From: an uncultured Aquimonas sp.
Lineage (GTDB): Bacteria; Pseudomonadota; Gammaproteobacteria; Xanthomonadales; Xanthomonadaceae
Reading direction: 5' to 3'
DNA length: 22,444 nt
NCBI GenBank assembly: GCA_946481615.1
Contig: CAMLOR010000032.1
Coordinates: 1-22,444, forward strand
The first letter of the stretch is position 1. Each line of letters starts with the position of its first letter. A program made the position numbers and the translations under genes. The notes under the pieces were generated by a model. It did no database searches and had not been told where the DNA came from. It worked only from the letters and a program-made list of their open reading frames with translations. Below are positions 1 through 7,302 of this stretch, piece by piece.

Positions 1-1873
1 AGGCGCTCATGCCGACCAGCGCCTTGAAGCCTTCCTCGGTGTTGGGATCGCCGAATTCCGGCCAGTTCACCGGGCCGTTCGGATCGCGCAGCGCGGCGCC
101 GACCGAATCGAGCACGCCGACCTGCGGCACCATCACGCCGAACAGATCGGGCCGCTCGATCATGGCGTTGCCGATCATGATGCCGCCCGCGCTGCCGCCC
201 ACCGCGCCGAGCTTCGAGGGCTGCGTGTAGCCGTGTTTCACGAGGTATTCGCCGCAGGCGATCAGATCTTTCCAGGTGTTGGATTTGGTGGCCTGGAAGC
301 CGGCGCGATACCAGGCCTCGCCTTTCTCGCCGCCGCCGCGCACGTGGCAGAAAGCGCGCACGAAGCCGCGGTCGAAATAGGTGAAATGCGCGGGAATCAG
401 GGCCGGTTCCGTGCTCAGCCCGTAGGCGCCGTAGGCGTAGAGCATCGTCGGATTGCCGCCGTCGCGCTGCAGATCCTTGCGGTGCACGATCGAAAGCGGC
501 ACCGGCGTGCCGTCGTGGCTCGGCGCTTCGACGATGGTGGACACCAGTTGCGACGCATCGACGCCGGCAGGCGCGGGTTGCAGCCCGGTTTCATGCACCT
601 TTCCCTGCGCATCGATGTGCACCGCGGCCGGGAAACGCGCCCAGCCCGAACCGCCGACGACGAGGCCCGCGGCGCCGTCCTGCGTGGTGAACGGGAACAC
701 CGAATCGAAGCCGGGCAATTCCACGGCACTCGCCGTGCCGCCATTCCACGGCCGGCGGTACAGCACCGAACCCACGCCGGTCTGCTGTTTGGCGACGTAG
801 TAGAGCGCATCCTCCGAAAGCGTGATCGAGTCGATCGGCTGCAGTCCGGCGGGCACCACTTCGACGCGCGCGCCGCCCGGCGCCAGCGACAGTTTCTCGA
901 TGCTGCGATTGGGCTGCTTCGCGCTCAGCAGCCAGGCCTCGTCGCCGCGCAGCAGCGCGGCCCGCACGTTGTCGGCCGGCGTGACGATCTTGCGCCAGAC
1001 ATACTTGCCGGATTTCGCATCGGACAGCGCCGCCGCGAATACCGTGAGGCGGTTGTCGACCGAATACGGAAAGCCGAGCAGCCATTCGCTGCCCTCGGCG
1101 GCGACCACCATCGGCAGCTGCGCCGGTTCGATGCCGAGCGCCTTGTCGTAGCGATTGCCGAACACCAGCGCGTCCTGCTTCGCATCGGTGCCCAGCCGGT
1201 GCAGGTAGGCCTGGCTGTTGAGCTGGCGTTCGGAAGGCGGTTGCCCCGGCGCGAGCTCGTTTTCGCGGTTGTAGAAATAGCCGCTGCCATCGGGAAGCCA
1301 CGACACCCCGAAGCGCACGCGCGAGATCGGTGCTTCCAGGGCCTTGCCGTCGGCAAGATCGACCAGATGCGCCGAGGCCATTTCGGAACCGCTCTCCGAA
1401 AGCCCCACGACGGCCTTGCTGCCGTCCGGCGACGGTACGACGTAGTTGATCGCGTGCGTCTTGCCGGTCTTTTTCTTCCAGTCCTCGGGATCGAGCACGA
1501 GGCGCTCTTCGCCTTCGAGACCCTCGCGCACATACAACCGCGATTGCTCGCCGCCGGCCGGCTTGCGCTGCAGCAGCATGCGGCCGCCCTTCATCAGGAC
1601 GACGTTCTCGAGGCGGGATGCCGTCGCCTGTTCCAGGCGCTCGATGTCCGCCATCACTTCGGCGCGTGCGGGGATCGCATCGAGCACGCGGCGCGCGTGC
1701 CCGGCATGCGCCTTCACCCAGTCGCGCGCGGCCGGGTTCTGCTGGTCTTCGAGCCAGCGGTCGGGATCTTCCAGCGTGATGCCAAAGCGCGTCTCGGTGG
1801 GCGCACGCGGCGTGGGAGGCGGCAGTGCCGCCGCGGAAAGACTGGTGAGCAGGGCAAGGACAGCAAGGGACAT
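1..1873 (-). CDS. Prolyl oligopeptidase family serine peptidase (S9A), 3' end cut by window edge
   Basis: Cleaves short peptides after proline, probably in the periplasm. About 624 residues are visible. An N-terminal hydrophobic segment (MSLAVLALLTSLSAAA) looks like a signal peptide. The next roughly 400 residues fit the seven-bladed beta-propeller of S9A enzymes (early RWLED motif), and the alpha/beta-hydrolase domain follows from about residue 440. The nucleophile motif GGSAGG places the catalytic Ser near residue 561, close to Ser554 of porcine POP. The catalytic Asp and His should lie in the roughly 90-100 residues beyond the window. The start at 1873 is preferred because GGAG sits seven bases upstream. 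An in-frame ATG at 1906 would add 11 residues, including two arginines that would make a better signal n-region, but it lacks an SD. The gene follows an M20 peptidase by 88 bases in the same direction, suggesting a peptide-degradation unit. Oligopeptidase B is a less likely alternative. Confidence 0.92.
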   Translation of the reverse strand, partial: MSLAVLALLTSLSAAALPPPTPRAPTETRFGITLEDPDRWLEDQQNPAARDWVKAHAGHARRVLDAIPARAEVMADIERLEQATASRLENVVLMKGGRMLLQRKPAGGEQSRLYVREGLEGEERLVLDPEDWKKKTGKTHAINYVVPSPDGSKAVVGLSESGSEMASAHLVDLADGKALEAPISRVRFGVSWLPDGSGYFYNRENELAPGQPPSERQLNSQAYLHRLGTDAKQDALVFGNRYDKALGIEPAQLPMVVAAEGSEWLLGFPYSVDNRLTVFAAALSDAKSGKYVWRKIVTPADNVRAALLRGDEAWLLSAKQPNRSIEKLSLAPGGARVEVVPAGLQPIDSITLSEDALYYVAKQQTGVGSVLYRRPWNGGTASAVELPGFDSVFPFTTQDGAAGLVVGGSGWARFPAAVHIDAQGKVHETGLQPAPAGVDASQLVSTIVEAPSHDGTPVPLSIVHRKDLQRDGGNPTMLYAYGAYGLSTEPALIPAHFTYFDRGFVRAFCHVRGGGEKGEAWYRAGFQATKSNTWKDLIACGEYLVKHGYTQPSKLGAVGGSAGGIMIGNAMIERPDLFGVMVPQVGVLDSVGAALRDPNGPVNWPEFGDPNTEEGFKALVGMSA

Positions 1874-1945
1874 CGGCAAGCTCCGTGGAAAAGGGTGAGC
1901 GCTCATCCAAACTTGCGGAAAAGCGGAATCGCACTTGCGCATTCG

Positions 1946-1960
1946 CCGCCCTGCGGGCGG
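1946..1960 (-). terminator. GC hairpin between the M20 and S9 peptidase genes
   Basis: A 6-bp perfect GC stem (CCGCCC/GGGCGG) with a 3-base loop begins two bases past the M20 stop codon. There is no T-tract on either strand, so it may be an mRNA-stabilising or attenuating hairpin rather than a full terminator. Confidence 0.3.
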
Positions 1961-1961
1961 T

Positions 1962-3443
1962 CTAACAACAGCCGTCGTTCTTCTCGAAGCGCGAAGCGCC
2001 CGCGGCGGCGCCGACGCCCATCGTCAACCCTTTCTGGCTGGCTTCGTAGTGCTCGGCGATCACCTTCGCCACGACCGCCGTCACGCGCTTGCCGGTGGGG
2101 ATGTGCAGGAATTCGTTCGGGCCGTGCGCGTTCGAGTGCGGACCCAGCACGCCAGTGATGACGAACTGCGCGCCGGGGAATTTCTCGCCCAGCATGCCCA
2201 TGAAGGGAATCGTGCCGCCCTCGCCCATGAACATCGCCGGCTGGCCGAAGAATTCCTGCGAGGCGTGATCGAGCGCGTGCGTCAGCCAATCCGACATGGC
2301 CGGCGCGTTCCAGCCGGTGGAGGATTTCTCCAGCGCGAATTCCACCTTCGCGCCGTTCGGCGGATTGTCGAGCAGCAGCTTGCTGAGCAGCTTGCCGGCC
2401 TTCTCGCCTTCCAGCGTCGGCGGCAGGCGCAGGCTCAGTTTCACCGCGGTGTAGGGACGCAGAACGTTGCCGGCCGAGGTGAGCGGCGGCATGCCGTCGA
2501 CGCCCGTCACCGACAATGCAGGACGCCAGGTGCGATTCAACACCAGTTCGGTGAGATCGTCCGCCATCGGCACCATGCCGGGAAGGAAGGGGAATTTGTC
2601 GTAGACCGCGGTGTCGAGCACCTGCGCGGCCTTCTTCGCCTGCGCGAGGCGCTCGGCGGGGATTTCCACGTGCAGACCGTCGACCGTGATGCGGCCGGTG
2701 ACTTCGTCCTCGAAGCGCGAAAGGATCTGACGCAGCAGGCGGAAGCTCGAGGGCACGACGCCCGAGGCATCGCCCGAATGCACGCCTTCGCTCAGCACGC
2801 TCACTTTCAGATTGCCGCCGGCCAGGCCGCGCAGGCTGGTGGTGCACCACAACTGGTCGTAGTTGCCGCAGCCCGAGTCCAGGCACACCACGAGCGAGGG
2901 CTTGCCGATGCGCGCGGCGAGGTGATCGACGTAATGCGGGAGATCGTAGCTGCCCGATTCTTCGCAGGCCTCGATCAGGATCACGCAGCGGCTGTGCGGC
3001 ACGCCCTGTTCCTTCAGCGCCTGGATCGCGGCCAGCGAGCCGAAGATGGCGTAGCCGTCGTCGGCGCCGCCGCGGCCGAACAGCTTGTCGCCCTTGAGCA
3101 CCGGCTTCCACGGGCCGAGGTCGTCGGCCCAGCCCGTCATCTCCGGCTGCTTGTCGAGATGGCCGTAGAGCAGCACGCAATCCTCGCCCTGCCCCGGCAC
3201 CTCGATGAAGATGAGCGGCGTGCGGCCCTCCAGGCGCACCACTTCCACCGTCGCGCCTTCGATCTTCTGCGCGCGCGCCCACGACTCCATCAGCTTGACG
3301 GCGTCGTCCATGTAGCCGTGCTCTTTCCACTGCGCATCGAACATCGGCGACTTGTTCGGGATGCGGATGTACTCGACCAGCTGCGGCACGATGTCGTCGT
3401 CCCACTTCTGCGCGATGTAGCGGTCGGTGCGTTGGCTGTCCAT
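1962..3443 (-). CDS. M20 family metallopeptidase (carnosinase/dipeptidase-like)
   Basis: A 493-residue zinc-dependent dipeptidase or carboxypeptidase, the usual length for the M20 carnosinase group. Visible metal-site motifs are GHLDKQP (His95, Asp97), GADDG (Asp128), the EE pair at 161-162 (general base and ligand), CLDSG (Asp189) and HSNAHGPNE (His440). Their spacing closely follows the human CNDP2 metal site. His222 in EGVHSGD lies in the expected dimerisation (lid) domain at about residues 205-390. There is no signal peptide, so the enzyme is probably cytoplasmic. The start is supported by AGGG seven bases upstream of the ATG. The last residues are NDGCC; a double cysteine at the extreme C-terminus is unusual. 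It is upstream of the S9A peptidase and may share its transcript. The substrate cannot be inferred beyond small peptides. Confidence 0.95.
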   Translation of the reverse strand: MDSQRTDRYIAQKWDDDIVPQLVEYIRIPNKSPMFDAQWKEHGYMDDAVKLMESWARAQKIEGATVEVVRLEGRTPLIFIEVPGQGEDCVLLYGHLDKQPEMTGWADDLGPWKPVLKGDKLFGRGGADDGYAIFGSLAAIQALKEQGVPHSRCVILIEACEESGSYDLPHYVDHLAARIGKPSLVVCLDSGCGNYDQLWCTTSLRGLAGGNLKVSVLSEGVHSGDASGVVPSSFRLLRQILSRFEDEVTGRITVDGLHVEIPAERLAQAKKAAQVLDTAVYDKFPFLPGMVPMADDLTELVLNRTWRPALSVTGVDGMPPLTSAGNVLRPYTAVKLSLRLPPTLEGEKAGKLLSKLLLDNPPNGAKVEFALEKSSTGWNAPAMSDWLTHALDHASQEFFGQPAMFMGEGGTIPFMGMLGEKFPGAQFVITGVLGPHSNAHGPNEFLHIPTGKRVTAVVAKVIAEHYEASQKGLTMGVGAAAGASRFEKNDGCC

Positions 3444-3471
3444 GGGCTGCCCTGGGCAAACGGAAAGCGCG

Positions 3472-3477
3472 ATTCTA
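3472..3477 (-). promoter_or_regulatory. Putative -10 box of the M20 peptidase gene
   Basis: On the minus strand TAGAAT lies so that transcription would start near 3465, giving a leader of about 22 bases containing the AGGG ribosome-binding site. No convincing -35 is visible at 17 bases. Confidence 0.45.
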
Positions 3478-3609
3478 CCGCCGGGGATTTCCTAGCGCCC
3501 GCTGCAGGGAATTCGCAGCAGACGCCGCGGCGCGGCCCGATTCCGGCGCGGCCCGTGCATCGCGAGACTGCTTCGCACCGGCAGCCCGCCGGCATTCGAG
3601 GGGAACCGC

Positions 3610-3915
3610 ATGCATCGAATCACGCTCGCCTTCCGCGCGCTGCTGCTGGCCTTGCTGCTGGCCGGCAGCGCTTTCGCCGCCACCGAGTCGCCCGCCGCGC
3701 GCGTCGACATCAACACCGCCGACGCCGCGACGCTGGCGGCCACGCTCAACGGCGTGGGCCTCGCCAAGGCCGAGGCCATCGTCGCGCATCGCAAGGAACA
3801 CGGGCCGTTCAAATCGGCCGAACAACTGGCCGAGGTCAAAGGCATCGGCCTGAAGCTCGTGGAGAAGAATCGCGATCGCATCCAGGTTGGCGCTGCCCCC
3901 GCCCCGCGCCAGTAA
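3610..3915 (+). CDS. ComEA-like helix-hairpin-helix DNA-binding protein, exported
   Basis: A small 101-residue protein of the ComEA family, which binds double-stranded DNA in the periplasm during natural transformation. Residues 1-23 form a signal peptide (hydrophobic core LLLALLLAGS, cleavage after AFA). The mature part carries the hallmark VDINTADAATL and two HhH hairpins, LNGVGLAKAEAI (46-57) and VKGIGLKLVEKN (76-87). GAGGGG lies about seven bases before the ATG, a strong SD. It appears monocistronic, with a GC-rich terminator 36 bases after the stop. Other competence genes are not in the window, which is normal for the gammaproteobacterial stand-alone form. A role in DNA uptake is inferred from the family; some stand-alone ComEA-like proteins have untested roles. 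Confidence 0.93.
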   Translation: MHRITLAFRALLLALLLAGSAFAATESPAARVDINTADAATLAATLNGVGLAKAEAIVAHRKEHGPFKSAEQLAEVKGIGLKLVEKNRDRIQVGAAPAPRQ

Positions 3916-3951
3916 GCGGCAAGGAAGCCGTCCGTTCCAGGCAGGATGCCC

Positions 3952-3984
3952 CCGCCCCGGCGGCCACGCCGGGGCGGCGGCTTT
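3952..3984 (+). terminator. Rho-independent-like terminator after the ComEA-like gene
   Basis: An 11-bp perfect stem (CCGCCCCGGCG/CGCCGGGGCGG, loop GCCA) is followed by CGGCTTTG. The stem is very strong but the T-run is only three bases, so efficiency is uncertain. Confidence 0.55.
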
Positions 3985-3998
3985 GCGCGGGCCTCCGC

Positions 3999-4004
3999 TA
4001 GACT
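3999..4004 (+). promoter_or_regulatory. -10 box placing the transcription start at the SET gene ATG
   Basis: TAGACT ends six bases before the ATG at 4011, so the predicted +1 coincides with the A of the start codon. No SD is present between them and no clear -35 is visible. This fits a leaderless mRNA. Confidence 0.5.
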
Positions 4005-4010
4005 GGCGTG

Positions 4011-4475
4011 ATGATCCTGCCTGCCTATCGCGTAGACGCTTCCACCATTCCCGGCGCCGGCAAGGGCGTCTTCCTCGGCGAGGCCGTCGCGCGCGGCCGC
4101 ATCCTCGTCGCGCCCGATGCCATTCCGCGCGTCTATCGCTGGGACGAAGTGCTCGCACAGCCCGAACCGGACGAAGCGCTCGCGGCCAGCGTGCGCTGGT
4201 TCGAGGATCGCTACACCGTTTCGCTCGACTGGCCCGACGAGTGCTACCTCAACCACAGCTTCGAAGCCAACGGCCTGTGGCACCTGGGCTTCGTGTTCGC
4301 TGCGCGCGATCTGTCGGCCGGCGAGGAAATCACCGTCGACTACCGCCATCTGCTGGGCGAAGGCCAGGAGGAGGCCTTCCGCGACGCCCTCAGCGGCCGC
4401 GCCATCGTGGGCTGGTCCTGGGCCGAGAGTCTGTCGCGCTCCACGCGCGAACTGGCCACGTTGCTGCCGGCCTGA
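4011..4475 (+). CDS. SET domain-containing protein (putative protein-lysine methyltransferase)
   Basis: A compact 154-residue protein that is almost entirely a SET domain, which transfers methyl groups from S-adenosylmethionine to lysine. Visible motifs are PGAGKGVFL (residues 14-22, SET-I start), NHSFEAN (81-87, equivalent of NHSCxPN that contacts SAM and forms the pseudoknot) and GEEITVDY (104-111, with the catalytic Tyr111). There is no Cys-rich post-SET region. An in-frame GTG at 4008 could add one residue, but ATG 4011 coincides with the predicted transcription start. The stop is three bases from the HutD start, so the two are probably co-translated. The substrate is unknown; bacterial SET proteins may modify host or self proteins. 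Confidence 0.88.
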   Translation: MILPAYRVDASTIPGAGKGVFLGEAVARGRILVAPDAIPRVYRWDEVLAQPEPDEALAASVRWFEDRYTVSLDWPDECYLNHSFEANGLWHLGFVFAARDLSAGEEITVDYRHLLGEGQEEAFRDALSGRAIVGWSWAESLSRSTRELATLLPA

Positions 4476-4478
4476 CGC

Positions 4479-5060
4479 ATGCACGCGCTGCATTTGCCCG
4501 CCTTCGAATACCGGCGCATGCGCTGGAAGAACAATCTCGGCTGGACGCGCGAGATCCACCGCGCGCCGGACCGGGACGATTACGACTGGCGCGTCTCCAT
4601 CGCCGAAATCGACCACGACTGCGCTTTCTCGGCCTTCCCCGGCCACGACCGCGTGCTGGTGCTGCTGGAAGGCAACGGCATGCGTCTGCACCTCGCCGAT
4701 GGCGACACGCAGGATCTGCTGCCGCCGCATTCGCGCATCGCTTTCCGCGGCGAAGACGAACTGCGCTGCGAACTGATCGAAGGCCCGACGCGCGACTTCA
4801 ACCTGATCTGGCGCCGCGACCGCGTGAAGGCCGAACTCCTGCATCGCCCGCTGGTGGGCCCGATGGTGTTCTTCCCCGAGTCCGGCGTGCAGTGGCTGCT
4901 CTACGTGCTCGGCGGCCGCGCGCGCCTCAAGGACCGTCCCGATGTCGCCCCGCTCGAACAGGGCGACAGCCTGCTGCTGTGGAGCGCCGAAGGGGCACGC
5001 GAACGCGCAATCCTGGACGGTGGCGCGGAACTGCTGCTGGCGCGCGTCGCGCCGCGCTAA
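4479..5060 (+). CDS. HutD/Ves family protein
   Basis: A 193-residue bicupin-like HutD family protein. Visible family features are the N-terminal YRRMRWKNNLGWTREI, then DYDWRVSIAEI and CAFSAFPGHDRVLVLLEG. HutD is usually encoded with histidine-utilisation genes and is thought to limit histidine or formylglutamate breakdown; Ves in E. coli is an orphan relative. No hut genes are present here. The usual KNGGG stretch reads KNNLG. There is no SD of its own and the SET stop is three bases upstream, so translation is probably coupled. The TAA overlaps the TAG of the convergent lipoprotein gene. Biochemical role not established. Confidence 0.88.
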   Translation: MHALHLPAFEYRRMRWKNNLGWTREIHRAPDRDDYDWRVSIAEIDHDCAFSAFPGHDRVLVLLEGNGMRLHLADGDTQDLLPPHSRIAFRGEDELRCELIEGPTRDFNLIWRRDRVKAELLHRPLVGPMVFFPESGVQWLLYVLGGRARLKDRPDVAPLEQGDSLLLWSAEGARERAILDGGAELLLARVAPR

Positions 5061-5473
5061 TCGTCGTTGTCGGCGCGCCGCTCGGCCTTCAGGCCCTTCA
5101 CGTCGACGGGCCGGATCTCGGCGATCTGGCAGCGCTGATGTTCGAAGGTCACGTAGTCGAAGTTGCGATTCACGCGACGCCCGGTCGAGGTGACGCCCAC
5201 GCCATCGGCGAAGTCGAGTCCGGCGCAGGGCTGGCGCACGCGGATCAGATAGGCCTCGTTCGGATTCACCCACACCGCGATGGCCTCGCGCCCCAGCGAT
5301 TCCCAGCGATCCATCTGCCAGAAATGGAACTCGTCGACCGGCGCGCCGGCATGCCGCTCGAACTCCTCCAGGCGCCGCGCATCGCGCTCCGCCGGGCTCG
5401 GCAGACTGCTCGCGCACCCGCTCGCCGCCAGCAGGCCGAACGCCACCAACGAACGCAGACTTGCCGCTTTCAT
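5057..5473 (-). CDS. DUF6491-type lipoprotein
   Basis: A 138-residue predicted lipoprotein. The start MKAASLRSL at 5473 has AGGAG seven bases upstream; an earlier ATG at 5533 would extend past the signal sequence without an SD. Residues 1-19 form a lipoprotein signal with Cys20 in AASGC. The mature part, with VDEFHFWQMDRWESLG, AVWVNPNEAYLIRV and a C-terminal IAEIRPVDVKGLK, matches the pattern I associate with DUF6491 proteins of Xanthomonadales. Two Cys (near PCAGLDF and QRCQIAEIR) could pair in the periplasm. Function unknown. It is divergent from tRNA-Phe and overlaps the HutD stop by three bases at its 3' end. Confidence 0.85.
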   Translation of the reverse strand: MKAASLRSLVAFGLLAASGCASSLPSPAERDARRLEEFERHAGAPVDEFHFWQMDRWESLGREAIAVWVNPNEAYLIRVRQPCAGLDFADGVGVTSTGRRVNRNFDYVTFEHQRCQIAEIRPVDVKGLKAERRADNDD

Positions 5474-5540
5474 GTCGATTCTCCTGCCGTCTCCACAGGC
5501 TAACCGACGCCGCACGAGCGCCACCCGTCGCACGCCGTCC

Positions 5541-5570
5541 TTGACGCCCCGCGGGTTAGCCGCTTAAATA
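5541..5570 (+). promoter_or_regulatory. Sigma-70 promoter of tRNA-Phe
   Basis: TTGACG (5541-5546) is separated by 17 or 18 bases from TTAAAT/TAAATA (5564-5570), giving a predicted start near 5576-5577, a few bases before the mature tRNA at 5585. It is the most consensus-like promoter in the window. Confidence 0.72.
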
Positions 5571-5584
5571 CGCGGCCTTCCCGT

Positions 5585-5660
5585 GGCCGAGTAGCTCAGT
5601 TGGTAGAGCAGGGGATTGAAAATCCCCGTGTCGGCGGTTCGATTCCGTCCTCGGCCACCA
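5585..5660 (+). tRNA. tRNA-Phe (anticodon GAA)
   Basis: A 76-base cloverleaf. The acceptor stem GGCCGAG pairs with CTCGGCC and the discriminator A and CCA are encoded. The D-arm is GCTC-AGTTGGTAGA-GCA. The anticodon stem GGGGA/TCCCC encloses loop TTGAAAA with GAA at 5618-5620. The T-arm has GGTTCGATTCC with one G-U pair. It reads phenylalanine codons UUC and UUU. Confidence 0.97.
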
Positions 5661-6253
5661 TGTTTCAAGGGCTTGCGCGCATTCTGCGCGCTCCATCGCC
5701 TCGAAGCCCCTGTATCCGCGCCTAGAAGGCGCCCAGATTGCATCTCGCTGCCGCGCGTCGTCCTCGCACGCGCTCGCCACTAGTGGGAATGTCTTCGTCG
5801 GCTGCACACAGTCTCGACTGCTGTCCCTTGAGCGATATCTCGCAGACGGGGCGTCTTCGTCTGCAGCTTCGACCAATCGACGCCTGAGACTCTCTATGAC
5901 CATGGCGTTTGCGGCCACGCCCGATACAACTTCGGAGCCGCCATACGAGTTCGGACCAAGCGGACTCGCGCGCAGCATCCTTATGACGCTCGGGAGACGC
6001 GGAGGCGGAGTAGATCCATGCGATCGTGAGGTCTCGGAGTTTGATGACGCCCGGATCTCGCGAAAACTCTTTCGCCGATCGAGCCGCGCCTGCGGCGCAG
6101 CAACGATGCGCGAAAGTGCTTTTCAAGGCGCCTCTGTACGAAGCCTTCGCGCAAGCGAACGGACTTCTCCCGAAGGGGGATGTCAGCGATGAAATTGCCT
6201 TTTCAGCCGCCACTTTCGCAAGCTCCATATCAGCGTCAGGCAAGTGACAATGC
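5661..6253. other. 593-base lower-GC region without a convincing gene, downstream of tRNA-Phe
   Basis: Hand counts of several 60-base lines here and in the adjoining small-gene region give about 52-62% GC against about 70% in neighbouring coding DNA. Open frames exist on both strands (for example 5722-6243 minus and 5896-6192 plus), but they lack an SD, are Cys/Arg/Ser-rich and match no family I recognise. No integrase, IS terminal repeats or second copy of the tRNA 3' end were seen. It may be a decayed acquired segment next to a tRNA. Confidence 0.5.
5675..5691 (+). terminator. Hairpin just downstream of tRNA-Phe
   Basis: GCGCGCA and TGCGCGC form a 7-bp stem around a TTC loop, 14 bases after the encoded CCA. 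It is not followed by a T-run, so it may act in 3' processing or as a weak terminator. Confidence 0.35.
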
Positions 6254-6601
6254 CTAGCTGCGGTGCAGTAGGCGCTCGCGTCTTGCGGAAAAAAAGGCCG
6301 GCGCGAGAAAAGCGATGGCGGTGATCGATGGCGTCACCCACCACGGCGGAACGCATGAAGTTGCGTGATGCGCGATGAAGACGCAAAGCAGCGCCGGCAC
6401 CGGGGCTATTCCCACACCATGGCCCACCGAAACGGCGATCGACCATGACGCGATGCAGAGCAGGATCGCAAGCCGAGCCGCCAAGCCCGGCCAGGTCGCA
6501 TGCGGCTTGCTCCCGTACTGCCAGCCCCACCTGGCGATCAGCGCAAGAACCGCCAATGACACTGCAACAACGAGGCCGAGGAAAATCTGCCAGGTCATCA
6601 T
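6254..6601 (-). CDS. Small multi-pass membrane protein, unknown function
   Basis: A 115-residue protein starting MMTWQIFLGL. Three consecutive ATGs lie at 6604, 6601 and 6598; the middle one has the best distance (seven bases) to GGAG. Hydrophobic segments at about residues 4-26, 40-61, 65-82 and 88-106 suggest three or four membrane helices; Arg/Lys at 25, 33 and 108-111 suggest cytoplasmic ends. The strict hydrophobic periodicity and the SD argue for a real gene despite the lower GC. A run of seven A on the plus strand (6289-6295) falls in the Phe-Phe codons near the C-terminus, so sequencing or slippage errors would change the tail. No family recognised. It is divergent from the DUF3606 pair. 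Confidence 0.65.
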   Translation of the reverse strand: MMTWQIFLGLVVAVSLAVLALIARWGWQYGSKPHATWPGLAARLAILLCIASWSIAVSVGHGVGIAPVPALLCVFIAHHATSCVPPWWVTPSITAIAFLAPAFFSARRERLLHRS

Positions 6602-6794
6602 CATCTGTCTCCGCAGTCCATCCGCCGTAGCTTGCTGCTCACAGCTCGTCGCACTGGTGCCCCGCGCTGCTCTCGAGCGGTCGGAGCAGGATAACGCGAT
6701 CGGCGTCGTCGAAGCGCGCGACGACCGTTGCGCGGCCCTGCGTCGCGCGCCGCGCCCGGACGCCTGCGCGCAGGCATCCGCTGCGCACCCGTTC

Positions 6795-6827
6795 ATGCCC
6801 GCCCGTCTATCGTCGAACCACGGGCAT
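6795..6827 (+). promoter_or_regulatory. Possible promoter and flanking inverted repeat upstream of the DUF3606 gene
   Basis: ATGCCCG (6795-6801) and CGGGCAT (6821-6827) are perfect 7-base inverted arms. Between them TATCGT (6808-6813) could serve as a -10, giving a start near 6820 and a 22-base leader with AGGGAG. No -35 is recognisable, so support is weak. Confidence 0.25.
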
Positions 6828-6841
6828 CAGGGAGTGCGGCC

Positions 6842-7027
6842 ATGGCACAGCAGGAACGGAACCCGAACGAACCCGACCGTTCGCACGTGAGTCTGTTGCA
6901 GGAGCAAGACATCCGCTTCTGGACGAATGAACTCGGCGTGACGATGTACGAATTGCGCGATGCCATCGTCGCCACCGGTTCGCGCGCGGCGAACCGCATC
7001 CGCGAATATCTGCAGAACGCGGCATGA
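6842..7027 (+). CDS. DUF3606 domain protein
   Basis: A 61-residue hydrophilic protein with the DUF3606 pattern: SLLQEQDIRFWTNELGVTMYELRDAIVATGS and a C-terminal helix ending IREYLQ. The FWTNELGV helix-turn-helix-like core is conserved in many proteobacterial small proteins of unknown role. AGGGAG lies seven bases before the ATG. Its TGA overlaps the next ATG (ATGA), so the two genes are translationally coupled. Probably cytoplasmic. Confidence 0.85.
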   Translation: MAQQERNPNEPDRSHVSLLQEQDIRFWTNELGVTMYELRDAIVATGSRAANRIREYLQNAA

Positions 7028-7212
7028 CGCCTCTCGACAAACTCCTGCGCCGCGAACTGCAGATCGACGGCAAGCCCTACACGCTCGTCGTTTCGCCCGA
7101 CGACCTCAAGCTCGTCGAAAAGGGCAAGCGCAAGGGCATCGTGCTGGCGTGGAAGGATCTCGTCAGCGGCGACGCGGCGCTCGCGGCGGCGTTGCAGGCG
7201 TCGTTGCGCTGA
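7024..7212 (+). CDS. Conserved small protein, unknown function
   Basis: A 62-residue protein with an ATG embedded in the stop of the DUF3606 gene (ATGA overlap). The sequence has a short beta-hairpin-like part (LQIDGKPYTLVVSPDDLKLV), a basic patch (EKGKRKGI) and a C-terminal helix (WKDLVSGDAALAAALQASL). It resembles small hypothetical proteins I have seen in Xanthomonadales, but no function is known to me. Coupling to DUF3606 suggests the two act together or are needed in equal amounts. Confidence 0.75.
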   Translation: MTPLDKLLRRELQIDGKPYTLVVSPDDLKLVEKGKRKGIVLAWKDLVSGDAALAAALQASLR

Positions 7213-7267
7213 GCGCGCGGGAGCGACGCAAGCCTGAGCTCATGCCGCGGCGTCATGAGGGCCGCGC

Positions 7268-7296
7268 TTGAAGCGGGCGGGCCGTGCTCCTATGGT
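7268..7296 (+). promoter_or_regulatory. Promoter of a leaderless MFS transporter gene
   Basis: TTGAAG (7268-7273) and TATGGT (7291-7296) are separated by exactly 17 bases. The hexamer ends six bases before the ATG at 7303, so +1 is predicted to be the A of the start codon. The intervening TCCGCG... stretch contains no SD. Confidence 0.6.
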
Positions 7297-7302
7297 CCGC
7301 GG

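Noticed and set aside
233..4001. Long plus-strand frames antisense to the two peptidase genes
   Set aside because: No start signals or domains; the minus strand has clear catalytic motifs of S9A and M20 peptidases.
5556..5978. Minus-strand open frame containing TESNRRHGDFQSPALPTELLG-like text
   Set aside because: This is the antisense translation of tRNA-Phe, a well-known spurious annotation; no SD and no protein-like pattern upstream.
5722..6243. 173-codon minus-strand frame in the lower-GC segment
   Set aside because: No SD, low-complexity Ser/Arg/Cys content, no recognisable family; kept only as part of the gene-poor region.
5636..6841. Possible integration site duplication of the tRNA-Phe 3' end
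   Set aside because: No second copy of the tRNA 3' end was found in the window and there is no integrase.
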